Assembly: GCF_001043175.1 (NCBI RefSeq)
Contig: NZ_CP011494.1
Location: forward strand, 248,001-312,000
DNA: 64,000 bases
Direction of reading: 5' to 3'
Source of the DNA: Marinobacter psychrophilus
GTDB taxonomy: Bacteria; Pseudomonadota; Gammaproteobacteria; Pseudomonadales; Oleiphilaceae
Shown: positions 9,834 to 17,508 of the stretch, one piece after another
Layout: each line of letters begins with the position of its first letter
Position numbering within the stretch: position 1 is the stretch's first letter
The notes under the pieces: generated by a model
The model's input: the letters and a program-made list of their open reading frames with translations, nothing else
Database searches by the model: none
Told to the model about the DNA's origin: nothing
Program-made: the position numbers and the translations under genes

Positions 9834-10942
9834 TAAAAACACAAAAATGGCCCACAGGTTTTTTTCAAAAAGTCGCAACTCTTGTGTTGCTATCCGCCTC
9901 TGTGCTGTTGGCAGGGTGCTCGCAAGAGCAAGACACCGGTGGTTTTGCCGGCCTGGCTCAGGCCATCGACAGCAGTCAGAGTGAGCCCTTCTTACAGCCA
10001 GGGCCGGGGGATCGGCTGCGTTTTCCCGATGACTGGGGCCCGCACCCGCAACATCGTATTGAATGGTGGTATTTAACGGCCAATCTGAAAACCGCAGACG
10101 GCGAGCCGGTAGGCGTGCAGTGGACCCAGTTTCGCCAGGCTATTGAACCACGCCCTGCATCAGAACAGCCGCCGGCAGCAGAACTGTGGCCGTTGCAGGC
10201 AGCCTGGATGGCTCATGCGGCGGTCAGCCTTAAAGGTGAACATCGATTTGCCGAAAAATTCGCTCGCGGCGACATTGGCCAGGCCGGGGCCGTGGCCAGC
10301 CCATTGGATATCTGGCTTGATGACTGGCGGCTGACCGAGCAGCCTGACGGCGCCTTACGCCTGCAGGTGAACACGTCCGAGTGGGGTTACGATCTGCTGT
10401 TGCAAGTTCAGGGCGAACCAGTGGCTCATGGTGACCAGGGTTTCAGCGCGAAGTCTGCAAGCGGCGAGGGCTCAATGTATTTTAGCCTGGTTGACATTGC
10501 CATCAGCGGTGAGCTGACACTTGAGGGCGAAACCCAAACGGTGACTGGCAGAGGATGGTTTGATCGGGAGTGGAGCAGCCAGTTTTTGAAAACCGGGCAG
10601 CAGGGCTGGGATTGGTTTGCTCTTCACCTGGAAAGTGGAGACAAGCTGATGGCATTCCGTTTGCGGGATGGCAGCGGCAGCTTCCAGTCTGGCACCTGGA
10701 TTCCTGAAAACGGTGACCCTGTGGCGCTGAGCCCTGAGGAGCTGAGCCTGCAGGAACTTGATTGGCGCAACAATGTGCCGGTGCGCTGGCGGCTGAGTAT
10801 TCCGGCTCATCAGGTAGACCTGGAACTGAGCGCGCCGTCCGGTGATTATCTCAATCGGGGGCTTTTCCCCTATTGGGAAAGTCCGGTCAGTGTGTCAGGC
10901 AGTCACTCTGGCGAGGGTTACATGGAACTGACCGGTTATTAA
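9830..10942 (+). CDS. AttH/CrtC-like lipocalin-fold lipoprotein
   Basis: A 370-residue predicted lipoprotein. The signal peptide ends in the lipobox 'LLAGC' with the cysteine at residue 30. The mature part shows the AttH/carotenoid 1,2-hydratase family signatures 'IEWWYLTANL', 'GRGWFDREWSSQF' and 'GWDWFALHLESG'. The family is related to lipocalins; some members hydrate carotenoids, but most bacterial ones sit beside LolD/FtsX-type ABC genes and have no proven substrate. Here it is coupled by a 4-base overlap to the permease gene, suggesting that the ABC complex delivers something to, or acts with, this lipoprotein. No carotenoid genes are in the window, so a hydratase role is not supported. 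Confidence 0.88.
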   Translation: MIKTQKWPTGFFQKVATLVLLSASVLLAGCSQEQDTGGFAGLAQAIDSSQSEPFLQPGPGDRLRFPDDWGPHPQHRIEWWYLTANLKTADGEPVGVQWTQFRQAIEPRPASEQPPAAELWPLQAAWMAHAAVSLKGEHRFAEKFARGDIGQAGAVASPLDIWLDDWRLTEQPDGALRLQVNTSEWGYDLLLQVQGEPVAHGDQGFSAKSASGEGSMYFSLVDIAISGELTLEGETQTVTGRGWFDREWSSQFLKTGQQGWDWFALHLESGDKLMAFRLRDGSGSFQSGTWIPENGDPVALSPEELSLQELDWRNNVPVRWRLSIPAHQVDLELSAPSGDYLNRGLFPYWESPVSVSGSHSGEGYMELTGY

Positions 10943-10957
10943 GGCGCAGTGAGTCGG

Positions 10958-11683
10958 CTAGTCCAGATGTGGCGGCTCCAAACCGACCATTAAATCCTGG
11001 ATGCCTCGGTGCCATTGCTGTCTGAGGGTAAGGAAATACTCGCACTGTTCTTCCACACGGTCTACAAAACAGGGCTTCAAGCCGTCCTTACGATAGATCG
11101 CAACGTCTAACGGCATCCCTACGGACAGATTGCTTTTCATGGTGGAGTCGAATGAAATCAGGGCACACTGGTAGGCACGGTCCAGAGAGGTGTGATAATT
11201 CATCACTCGATCGAGAATCGGCTTGCCGTACTTGGATTCGCCGATCTGGAAATAGGGGGTTTCTTCCGTCGCCTCAATGAAGTTACCTTCCGGGTAGATA
11301 TTAAAAAGGCGCGGTTCTTCTCCCTGGATCTGGCCGCCAAGAATGAGGGAACAGCTAAAATCCACATGACTCAGTTTGCCATCGGGGTTATCCCGGCGGA
11401 TCACTTCGCGCATGGTCTGGCCGACAATCTCGGCGGTTTCAAACATGCATTTGGTGTTGAGTACGTTCGTTACGTCTGTAATTGCCCGTCGTTCAAGCAG
11501 GCTGATCACACTCTGGCTGGTCGCCAGGTTGCCGGCCGATAACAGAACCAGTTCGCGTTCCCCCGGCTGCTCAAAGATATGCATCTTTCGAAATGTGGAA
11601 ATCTGGTCAAAACCGGCGTTGGTCCGAGAGTCGGATGCGAACAACAAACCGTCGGCAAGTCGCATCGCTACGCAATAGGTCAT
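10958..11683 (-). CDS. Anbu proteasome-related peptidase (predicted proteasome-type protease)
   Basis: A 241-residue member of the Anbu ('ancestral beta-subunit') family, a bacterial relative of proteasome beta-subunits and HslV. After Met removal Thr2 would be the N-terminal nucleophile; Asp18 ('ASDSRTNAG') and Lys33 ('FRKMHIF') sit where the other catalytic residues belong. Family members form large ring or spiral assemblies, and their natural substrate is uncertain. It is the last gene of a minus-strand run ATP-grasp, alpha-E, transglutaminase, Anbu, a set that recurs in many bacteria and has been proposed to make or process a modified peptide. A 95-base gap separates it from the transglutaminase gene, so it could also have its own promoter. 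Confidence 0.9.
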   Translation of the reverse strand: MTYCVAMRLADGLLFASDSRTNAGFDQISTFRKMHIFEQPGERELVLLSAGNLATSQSVISLLERRAITDVTNVLNTKCMFETAEIVGQTMREVIRRDNPDGKLSHVDFSCSLILGGQIQGEEPRLFNIYPEGNFIEATEETPYFQIGESKYGKPILDRVMNYHTSLDRAYQCALISFDSTMKSNLSVGMPLDVAIYRKDGLKPCFVDRVEEQCEYFLTLRQQWHRGIQDLMVGLEPPHLD

Positions 11684-11778
11684 GTAGCCCTCCTGATAAG
11701 GCTTTGTATAGCGCGCGTAGTCTAATCACAACTCTCGGCCAGGTGTGAGTAATTTATTTTCGCATTTTTATAATTCTG

Positions 11779-12564
11779 TTACTGACTGCCTGTCGCTTCC
11801 GTTACCCATGCGCGGGTTTCCATCAGCTCCATGCCGCCGCCGCTGCGTACGCCCCTGACCGGCGCAGCATCCCGGTAATCAAGCCCCACCGCCAGTTTTA
11901 TGTGGCTTTCAGCCACAATCAGGGTGTTGACCACATCAAAGGTCAGCCAGTTGCTACCGATCCACGCTTCTGCCCAGGCATGAGTGACGACATGATCAGT
12001 GCTGGCGGAATGAATGTAGCCGCTGACGTAGCGGGCAGGAACGCCAATATGGCGGCAACAGGCAATAAAAATATGGGTGTGATCCTGGCACACGCCGGCA
12101 CCCAGCTTGAAGGCTTCGCTGGCGGTATGGGTAACCGTAGTCGCACCGGGCATAAACGCAATATGCTCACGAAGGTGTGTCATCAGACGCACCAGGCTGC
12201 GCTTGTTGCATGAGTATTGACTGGCGAATTTTTTGAGGGCCTCGTCTGTCTCTGTCAGGGCCGTGTGCCTCAGGAATACCTGGGGCGGAAAGGGTGAGTC
12301 GTCACGGGTCAGTGGTTTACCGGTCAGGTCCACTACGCCTTCTGCCGTCAAAACAATCTCCGGGACAGCCTCATCAAGGGTCATCACGGTCACCGGATTG
12401 CCGAACCCGTCCATCATCTGGCTGGTTTCGCCCGGCGTGTGAAGCTTCCAGTCATGAATCCGTTGCTGGGGTGTGTTCTTCGGTGTCAAACGGATATATT
12501 GAGTACTGTTCTGAACCGGGGTTTCGTAGGTGTATCGTGTCTCATGATGAATTTTGAGTCTCAT
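11779..12564 (-). CDS. Transglutaminase-like cysteine protease of the Anbu cluster
   Basis: A 261-residue protein with an N-terminal beta-rich region typical of the family ('MRLKIHHETRYTYETPV') and a C-terminal transglutaminase-like core. The catalytic triad is visible as Cys in 'GAGVCQDHTH', His in 'VVTHAWAEAW' and Asp in 'LTFDVVN'. I chose ATG 12564, which overlaps the alpha-E stop codon in an ATGA junction, over the in-frame GTG at 12573. Members of this branch are generally thought to act as peptidases or amidases rather than cross-linkers. Close coupling to alpha-E and ATP-grasp genes suggests action on the same unknown peptide or amide product. Confidence 0.9.
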   Translation of the reverse strand: MRLKIHHETRYTYETPVQNSTQYIRLTPKNTPQQRIHDWKLHTPGETSQMMDGFGNPVTVMTLDEAVPEIVLTAEGVVDLTGKPLTRDDSPFPPQVFLRHTALTETDEALKKFASQYSCNKRSLVRLMTHLREHIAFMPGATTVTHTASEAFKLGAGVCQDHTHIFIACCRHIGVPARYVSGYIHSASTDHVVTHAWAEAWIGSNWLTFDVVNTLIVAESHIKLAVGLDYRDAAPVRGVRSGGGMELMETRAWVTEATGSQ

Positions 12565-13499
12565 TGCTGCCACCCCATATAGTCCTTCTGGATTTGTCCG
12601 GCAATACCCTGAATGCGATCTAAAAAGTCCACCAGATACGCATTCAGCCCGCGCTCTTCTATAAAATCACGGTCGCCAAAGTGAATATTGGCGTACAGGC
12701 TGGAAGCCAGGCGGCGGGAACGCTTTGCGCTGCCGCTTTCAATCCGTTCGAGCAGGCTGGAAATTTCTTTCAGGCAGCCGTGCAGCGAGCGGGGCACATC
12801 AGGCTTTAAAATGAGCAGTTCTGCCACATTCATCGGCTCCAGATTGTGGCCGTAGGTATTCTGATAGGCCTCGAAGGCCGCCAGTGAGTGCAGAACGGCA
12901 GTCCACTCGAAAAATGCTCGGGTGGCTTGTTCTTCCATGGCTTTCATCGCCATTACATGACGGATGTCGAGCACCCGGGCGGTGGTGTCAGCCCGTTCGA
13001 TAAAAGTGCCCAGGCGCAAAAAGTGAAAAGCGTCATTGCGCAGCAAAGTGCCGTAGGCCGCGCCTCTGAACATGTGAGAACGTTCCCGAACCCAGTCAAA
13101 AACACTGCTGGCATTGGATTCGGTTACGCCTTTCTTTTGCAGCTCTTTGAGCTCAAGCCAGGCCTGGTTGATGCTTTCCCATACGTCAGCTGACAGGTTG
13201 CCCCGAACGTGCAGGGCATTATCACGTGCGCTTCGGATAATATTGAATACGCTGGCCGGATGGCGATCATCCAGCAGCAGAAAGTCAATCAGGTTCTGGG
13301 GTGTGATGTCATCATAGTATTCAAAGAAGACCTCCCGGGTTCCGGAAACCAATAATGGGACCGATAGCTGTTCAATCCGGTCTTCTGGTACATCAATCAG
13401 GGCCATGGTCAGACTGACATCAAGGAGTCTTGCCTGGCTTTCTGCCCGTTCGAGATAACGGGCCATCCAGAACAGACTGGAGGCAGCGCGGCTCAGCAT
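12561..13499 (-). CDS. Alpha-E domain protein
   Basis: A 312-residue, mostly helical protein of the alpha-E (DUF403) family, recognised by its start 'MLSRAASSLFWMARYLERAE' and the 'HFLRLGTFIERADTTARVLDIRH' segment. The family has no established biochemical activity; it is nearly always encoded next to the circularly permuted ATP-grasp protein and a transglutaminase-like protease, as here. Its start overlaps the end of the ATP-grasp gene by 7 bases with GAGGATG upstream, and its stop overlaps the transglutaminase start, so the three are translationally coupled. The reiterated Glu-Arg-Ala pattern at both ends suggests two related helical halves. Confidence 0.9.
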   Translation of the reverse strand: MLSRAASSLFWMARYLERAESQARLLDVSLTMALIDVPEDRIEQLSVPLLVSGTREVFFEYYDDITPQNLIDFLLLDDRHPASVFNIIRSARDNALHVRGNLSADVWESINQAWLELKELQKKGVTESNASSVFDWVRERSHMFRGAAYGTLLRNDAFHFLRLGTFIERADTTARVLDIRHVMAMKAMEEQATRAFFEWTAVLHSLAAFEAYQNTYGHNLEPMNVAELLILKPDVPRSLHGCLKEISSLLERIESGSAKRSRRLASSLYANIHFGDRDFIEERGLNAYLVDFLDRIQGIAGQIQKDYMGWQQ

Positions 13500-14926
13500 A
13501 AATCATCCTCCATTACCCAGGTGTCTTTGGTGCCGCCACCCTGAGACGAATTCACCACCAGTGAACCCTCTTTCAGGGCCACGCGGGTCAAGCCGCCAGG
13601 GACCATCTGTATTTTCTTGCCCGAAAGCACAAACGGGCGAAGGTCCAGGTGTCGGGGTGCAACGCCCTCATTCACAAAAGTTGGGCAAGTGGACAGGCTC
13701 AGAGTGGGTTGGGCAATGTAATCCTGCGGCCGGGCTTTGAGTAGGCTGCGGAAGGTGGAAAGCTCTTCTTTGCTGGCCATGGGGCCAATCAGCATGCCGA
13801 AGCCACCGGCTCCCTGAGCCTCTTTCACCACCAATTCTGGCAGGTGGTCCAGAACGTATTGCAAATCTTTTTCCTTACGACACTGCCAGGTGGGGACGTT
13901 TTTCAGGATAGGTTCTTCATCCAGGTAGAAACGAATCATGTCGGGTACGTAAGGATAGATAGACTTGTCGTCTGCAACCCCGGTACCCATGGCATTGGTC
14001 AGCACGACATTGCCGGTACGATAGGCCGCGTAAAGCCCGGGGACTCCGATCATAGAATCTGGGTTGCCTGCCAGAGGGTCCAAGAAGTCGTCGTCGATGC
14101 GGCGGTAAATAACGTCTACCTGCTGAGGACCAATCGTCGTTTTCATAAAGACCTTGTTCTGGTGAACAAACAGGTCTGCACCTTCCACCAGTTCCACGCC
14201 CATTTGCCGTGCCAGGAAAGCGTGCTCGAAATAGGCACTGTTGAAACGACCGGGGGTTAACACCACTACCGTGGGGTTCGGCTTGAGGGACGCTGCCCGC
14301 AGGGTTTCGCTCAGCAGGTTAGGGTAATGGTCAATTGGAGCGACCGGTGAGTGGGCAAACAGATGCGGGAAAAGCCGCATCATCATTCTCCGGTTCTCGA
14401 GCATGTAGGACACGCCGCTGGGGCAGCGAAGGTTGTCCTCCAGTACATAGAAATCGCCGTCGTTGTGGCGGATCAGGTCAATACCGGCAATATGGGCGTA
14501 CAGGTTGCGAGGCAGTTTCAGATCCTGCATGCCGGGCTGGTACTGAGGGTTTGAAAAGACTTGTTCCGCACTGATAACCCCGGCCCGAACGATGTCATAA
14601 CCGTGGTAGATATCGAACAGGAAACGATTGAGTGCCTGCACTCTCTGGCGCAGTCCGGCCTGAAGCTTCTGCCAGTCGCTGGAAGATATAACGCGTGGGA
14701 TAAGGTCAAACGGAATGAGTCGGTCTGCGCCCTGATCTTCGCCATAGACATTGAAAGTGATGCCCAGTCGCTGGAATAACACGTCGGCTTCCCGTCGCTT
14801 GTCTGCGATCAGGCTTTCATCCGAGTTTGCGAGCCAATCTTCGAGTATCTTGCAATGTGGCCGTATTTGATTGTTTTGATCGAATAATTCGTCATACAGG
14901 CCTTTGCCTGGTGTCTGAATTAGCAT
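13493..14926 (-). CDS. Circularly permuted ATP-grasp protein
   Basis: A 477-residue protein of the circularly permuted ATP-grasp family (COG2308). Characteristic stretches are 'YDELFDQNNQIRPHCKILEDWL' near the N-terminus, 'VLEDNLRCPSGVSYMLENR' in the middle and 'VVKEAQGAGGFGMLIG' towards the C-terminus, where the nucleotide-binding loop lies. ATP-grasp enzymes join a carboxylate to an amine through an acyl phosphate, so a peptide-ligase-like reaction is likely; the substrate is unknown. I prefer ATG 14926, which matches the usual family N-terminus, to the in-frame GTG at 14968 that would add 14 residues. It is the first gene of the four-gene cluster that ends with Anbu. Confidence 0.88.
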   Translation of the reverse strand: MLIQTPGKGLYDELFDQNNQIRPHCKILEDWLANSDESLIADKRREADVLFQRLGITFNVYGEDQGADRLIPFDLIPRVISSSDWQKLQAGLRQRVQALNRFLFDIYHGYDIVRAGVISAEQVFSNPQYQPGMQDLKLPRNLYAHIAGIDLIRHNDGDFYVLEDNLRCPSGVSYMLENRRMMMRLFPHLFAHSPVAPIDHYPNLLSETLRAASLKPNPTVVVLTPGRFNSAYFEHAFLARQMGVELVEGADLFVHQNKVFMKTTIGPQQVDVIYRRIDDDFLDPLAGNPDSMIGVPGLYAAYRTGNVVLTNAMGTGVADDKSIYPYVPDMIRFYLDEEPILKNVPTWQCRKEKDLQYVLDHLPELVVKEAQGAGGFGMLIGPMASKEELSTFRSLLKARPQDYIAQPTLSLSTCPTFVNEGVAPRHLDLRPFVLSGKKIQMVPGGLTRVALKEGSLVVNSSQGGGTKDTWVMEDDLC

Positions 14927-15302
14927 GGTTCTGCTCGTCTCTCTGGCCCGTGCCGATGAAGTTAGCACCTCTACTAGTATTGATTAGCAAAAGACGGGCC
15001 AGTCGATGAAGGTTGATAAATATTGTGCCCCTTAATAAAGGCGACGGTTGGGAATCTGTCGATTCAGAGCGGGCAAAATTCAACAGGCGGCTATAGAACC
15101 GCCAGTTGAAAGGTACGAGCAAGTGAAGTGTCCAATTCGGAGGGCGTGACGCCTGTGCAGTGGACACTGACGTCGGCGCCGCTGAACGCTTATTTCTCGA
15201 TCAGATCCAGCAGAGGCTTCAATCGCGCCTTCAGCGGGGTTGTATTATTGCACTAATAAAGTGCAATAAAGTCAGATTCTGCGCAAAAACCGATCAGGCC
15301 GG
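14927..15302. other. Non-coding gap with an 8-bp inverted repeat
   Basis: About 370 bases between two minus-strand genes with no convincing reading frame. It must hold the promoter of the ATP-grasp operon and the 3' end of the PomB-like transcript. The only clear structure is the inverted repeat ATTGCACT-AATAA-AGTGCAAT at 15247-15267. On the minus strand it follows the PomB-like gene but lacks a T-tract, so it may be a protein-binding site or a weak terminator. Confidence 0.5.
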
Positions 15303-16220
15303 CTACCAGATGATACTTTCTACCGGAACCGGCCCGGATTGCATATCGATTACCGTATCTTGGCCCGGTAGCTGGCCGTCGATGATGTCACGGAGCTGAA
15401 TTTCCTGTTCCGCCTGATGGCCCGACAGGTCAATAATGATCTCAACCCGTCGGTTTTTTGCTCTGTTCTCGGCCGAATCGTTATCTACCCGTGGCGCGGT
15501 ATCTGACAAGCCTTTTACCGCCAGTCGTTTGGCCTCGACGGTTCCGCTGGTCAGCAACGCGTTGGCCACAGAGGCGGCGCGGGCGGCAGACAGATCCCAG
15601 TTGCTGTAAAACCGGTCGGTACGGATGGGGATGTCGTCTGTGTGGCCTTCTATCGTCAATTTGCCGGGAATAATGGCCAGTACTTCGGCCATTTCTAGCA
15701 GCAGGCTTTGGAAATCTCTGGTGAGCTTGGCCGATCCAGACGGAAACGAGCCTTTTTCTTCCACTCGAATCACAATACGGTACTGGTCCTGAGTCACAGC
15801 TATGTGGCCATCTTTGAGTGCCGGCCCGAGTACCTTGCGCAGTTGTTCCAACTGCACCTGTATTTTTTCCTGCTCGGCAGTTTCGGTAGCACTGTCGACG
15901 GCACCCTTCAAGGTATCCAATTCCGGTTTCTGATCGGTAGTAGCCTGCTTTATTTCATTGATTACGGTGGGCTCGGGCGGCGCCGACGAGAAATTGTCGA
16001 ATATGATGCTGGTGCCCAGAGGAATTTCCACAGCGGGCACATCGCGCTGAACACCGAAGGCTGCGGACAGTTCGCCGGCAATCTGTTTGAATTTCTGAGC
16101 GTCGATTTCAGAAAACGACAGTAACAGCACAAAAAAGCACATCAACAGCGACATCAGGTCGGCAAATGTCACAACCCACGCCGGGATGCCAGGCTTCTCT
16201 TCTTCCGGGAAGTCTTCCAT
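15303..16220 (-). CDS. pomB: PomB/MotB-type flagellar stator protein
   Basis: A 305-residue inner-membrane protein with one N-terminal helix and a C-terminal OmpA-like peptidoglycan-binding domain. The ion-binding aspartate is Asp21 in 'WVVTFADLMSLLMCFFVLLL'; the OmpA-type motif 'IEGHTDDIPI ... SNWDLSAARAASV' is intact. With PomA it would form the channel that drives flagellar rotation and anchors to the cell wall. Similarity to the PomB group (acidic N-terminus, 'IPAWVVTFADLM') suggests sodium coupling, which is inference. It lies three bases after the pomA gene, in the usual A-B order. The rest of the flagellar genes are not in the window. Confidence 0.9.
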   Translation of the reverse strand: MEDFPEEEKPGIPAWVVTFADLMSLLMCFFVLLLSFSEIDAQKFKQIAGELSAAFGVQRDVPAVEIPLGTSIIFDNFSSAPPEPTVINEIKQATTDQKPELDTLKGAVDSATETAEQEKIQVQLEQLRKVLGPALKDGHIAVTQDQYRIVIRVEEKGSFPSGSAKLTRDFQSLLLEMAEVLAIIPGKLTIEGHTDDIPIRTDRFYSNWDLSAARAASVANALLTSGTVEAKRLAVKGLSDTAPRVDNDSAENRAKNRRVEIIIDLSGHQAEQEIQLRDIIDGQLPGQDTVIDMQSGPVPVESIIW

Positions 16221-16223
16221 CGG

Positions 16224-17009
16224 TTAGCTGTCTGCCGCGGCAGCACTGGCTTCTTCAGATACCTTGTCGCGCTCTTTGGGAGACAGATAACTGGACAGCA
16301 TCTGCTCGATAATTCGCGGGTTGACACCTTCTTGAATAGCGCCCAGTGCGTCTATATAAAGCGACTGCATGCGGGCTTCCTGGGTCATTCGCAATGACAG
16401 TTTGTCCGCAATCGGTGAGGCAATCATGGTCGCTATCATGGCACCGTATAATGTAGTTAGAAGCGCAACCGCCATGGCAGGGCCAATGGATTTCGGGTCT
16501 TCCATATTGGACAGCATTTGGACCAGGCCAATCAGCGTGCCAATCATGCCCATGGCGGGGCCAACGTCTGCGAAGGCGGTGAATACCTTGGCGCCAGAGC
16601 GGTTGTGCTCCAGGGTCATCAGTTGCTCTTTGCTGAGCAGTTGTTTGATGGTGGCACCGTCCTGGCCGTCGACCAACATCTGAATGCCGTTACTAAGAAA
16701 CGGCGAACTTACCTCGCGCCCTTCCAGGCCCAGCACGCCCTGGCGCCGCGCCACATTCGCAATATCTACCAGTTCATCGATGGCTGCGCGGGTTTCTGGA
16801 AGTTTGAACTTGAAAGCGCGAATCGCTGCTTTAAATGCGCCTAGAAACTGCTGAAAACTGAATTTGGCCAAAACCACCAAAAGACTACCGCCAATAACAA
16901 TCAGCAGCGCTGGGGCGTTGAGGAAAACGTCTGGTGACACGCCTAAAATAACCGCCGAGGCGATCAACATCATCGCCCCAACCAGGCCAATCAGAGTGGC
17001 AAAATCCAC
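16224..17009 (-). CDS. pomA: PomA/MotA-type flagellar stator protein
   Basis: A 261-residue four-helix membrane protein of the MotA/TolQ/ExbB superfamily. The start 'MDFATLIGLVGAMMLIASAV' and the segments 'VGPAMGMIGTLIGLVQML' and 'GPAMAVALLTTLYGAMIA' are characteristic of the PomA branch; the cytoplasmic loop between helices 2 and 3 carries charged residues that would touch the rotor. It is the first gene of the stator pair and probably has its promoter in the 73 bases before the DUF1232 gene stop. A sodium motor is likely but not proven by sequence. Confidence 0.9.
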   Translation of the reverse strand: MDFATLIGLVGAMMLIASAVILGVSPDVFLNAPALLIVIGGSLLVVLAKFSFQQFLGAFKAAIRAFKFKLPETRAAIDELVDIANVARRQGVLGLEGREVSSPFLSNGIQMLVDGQDGATIKQLLSKEQLMTLEHNRSGAKVFTAFADVGPAMGMIGTLIGLVQMLSNMEDPKSIGPAMAVALLTTLYGAMIATMIASPIADKLSLRMTQEARMQSLYIDALGAIQEGVNPRIIEQMLSSYLSPKERDKVSEEASAAAADS

Positions 17010-17082
17010 AGTAACTCCAGAATACTCAAGTTGTTGTTATAGAGAGAGCCGGTGTTACCGACTCGTTTTTGCGCGGGCTTTG

Positions 17083-17481
17083 TTAGTTTGTGTCTTGTAG
17101 TTCTTTCCATGCTGCATAACGGTGTAGGTCTGACTCCACCAGTTTCAGGCACAAGGCAACCACGCCTAAGTCGTCTACGAAGCCGATGGACAAAATCAGG
17201 TCTGGAATCAGGTCCAGCGGGTTTAAAACGTAAATCAATGCGCCAACAATGGCGGCGATGCTTTTCCACGGTATGCTGCGATAACGACCGTTATAGTAAT
17301 CTCGCACCAATAAAAACATCAGCTCAATGTCTGTTGTGAACCGTTTAAGCTTACCACTGTTTTTGACCTTTTCCTCTATCGTCTGCTGCTTTTCTAACAG
17401 GCGTTGAATATCCGCTTGTTTGACCTTGTCAGACTCCGATTTCAGCTGTCTGCTGGCGGTGCGTTCACTAATAGATGCCAT
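17083..17481 (-). CDS. DUF1232 (YkvA-like) membrane protein
   Basis: A 132-residue protein with a charged, helical N-terminal half rich in Lys, Gln and Glu, followed by the DUF1232 signature 'ALIYVLNPLDLIPDLI ... GFVDDLGVVAL'. This 'YxxxPxDLIPD ... DD' motif defines the family; its molecular role is unknown, although members are often near stress or envelope genes. It ends 73 bases before pomA and starts 27 bases after the cryptochrome gene stop on the same strand, so it may be cotranscribed with the latter. I cannot assign a function. Confidence 0.8.
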   Translation of the reverse strand: MASISERTASRQLKSESDKVKQADIQRLLEKQQTIEEKVKNSGKLKRFTTDIELMFLLVRDYYNGRYRSIPWKSIAAIVGALIYVLNPLDLIPDLILSIGFVDDLGVVALCLKLVESDLHRYAAWKELQDTN

Positions 17482-17508
17482 AGCATGTCTCGGCTGAAGG
17501 TCGATGGG

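Noticed and set aside
9830..10942. Carotenoid 1,2-hydratase (CrtC)
   Set aside because: The domain is related, but no carotenoid genes are present and the gene is coupled to an ABC exporter-like pair, which fits AttH better.
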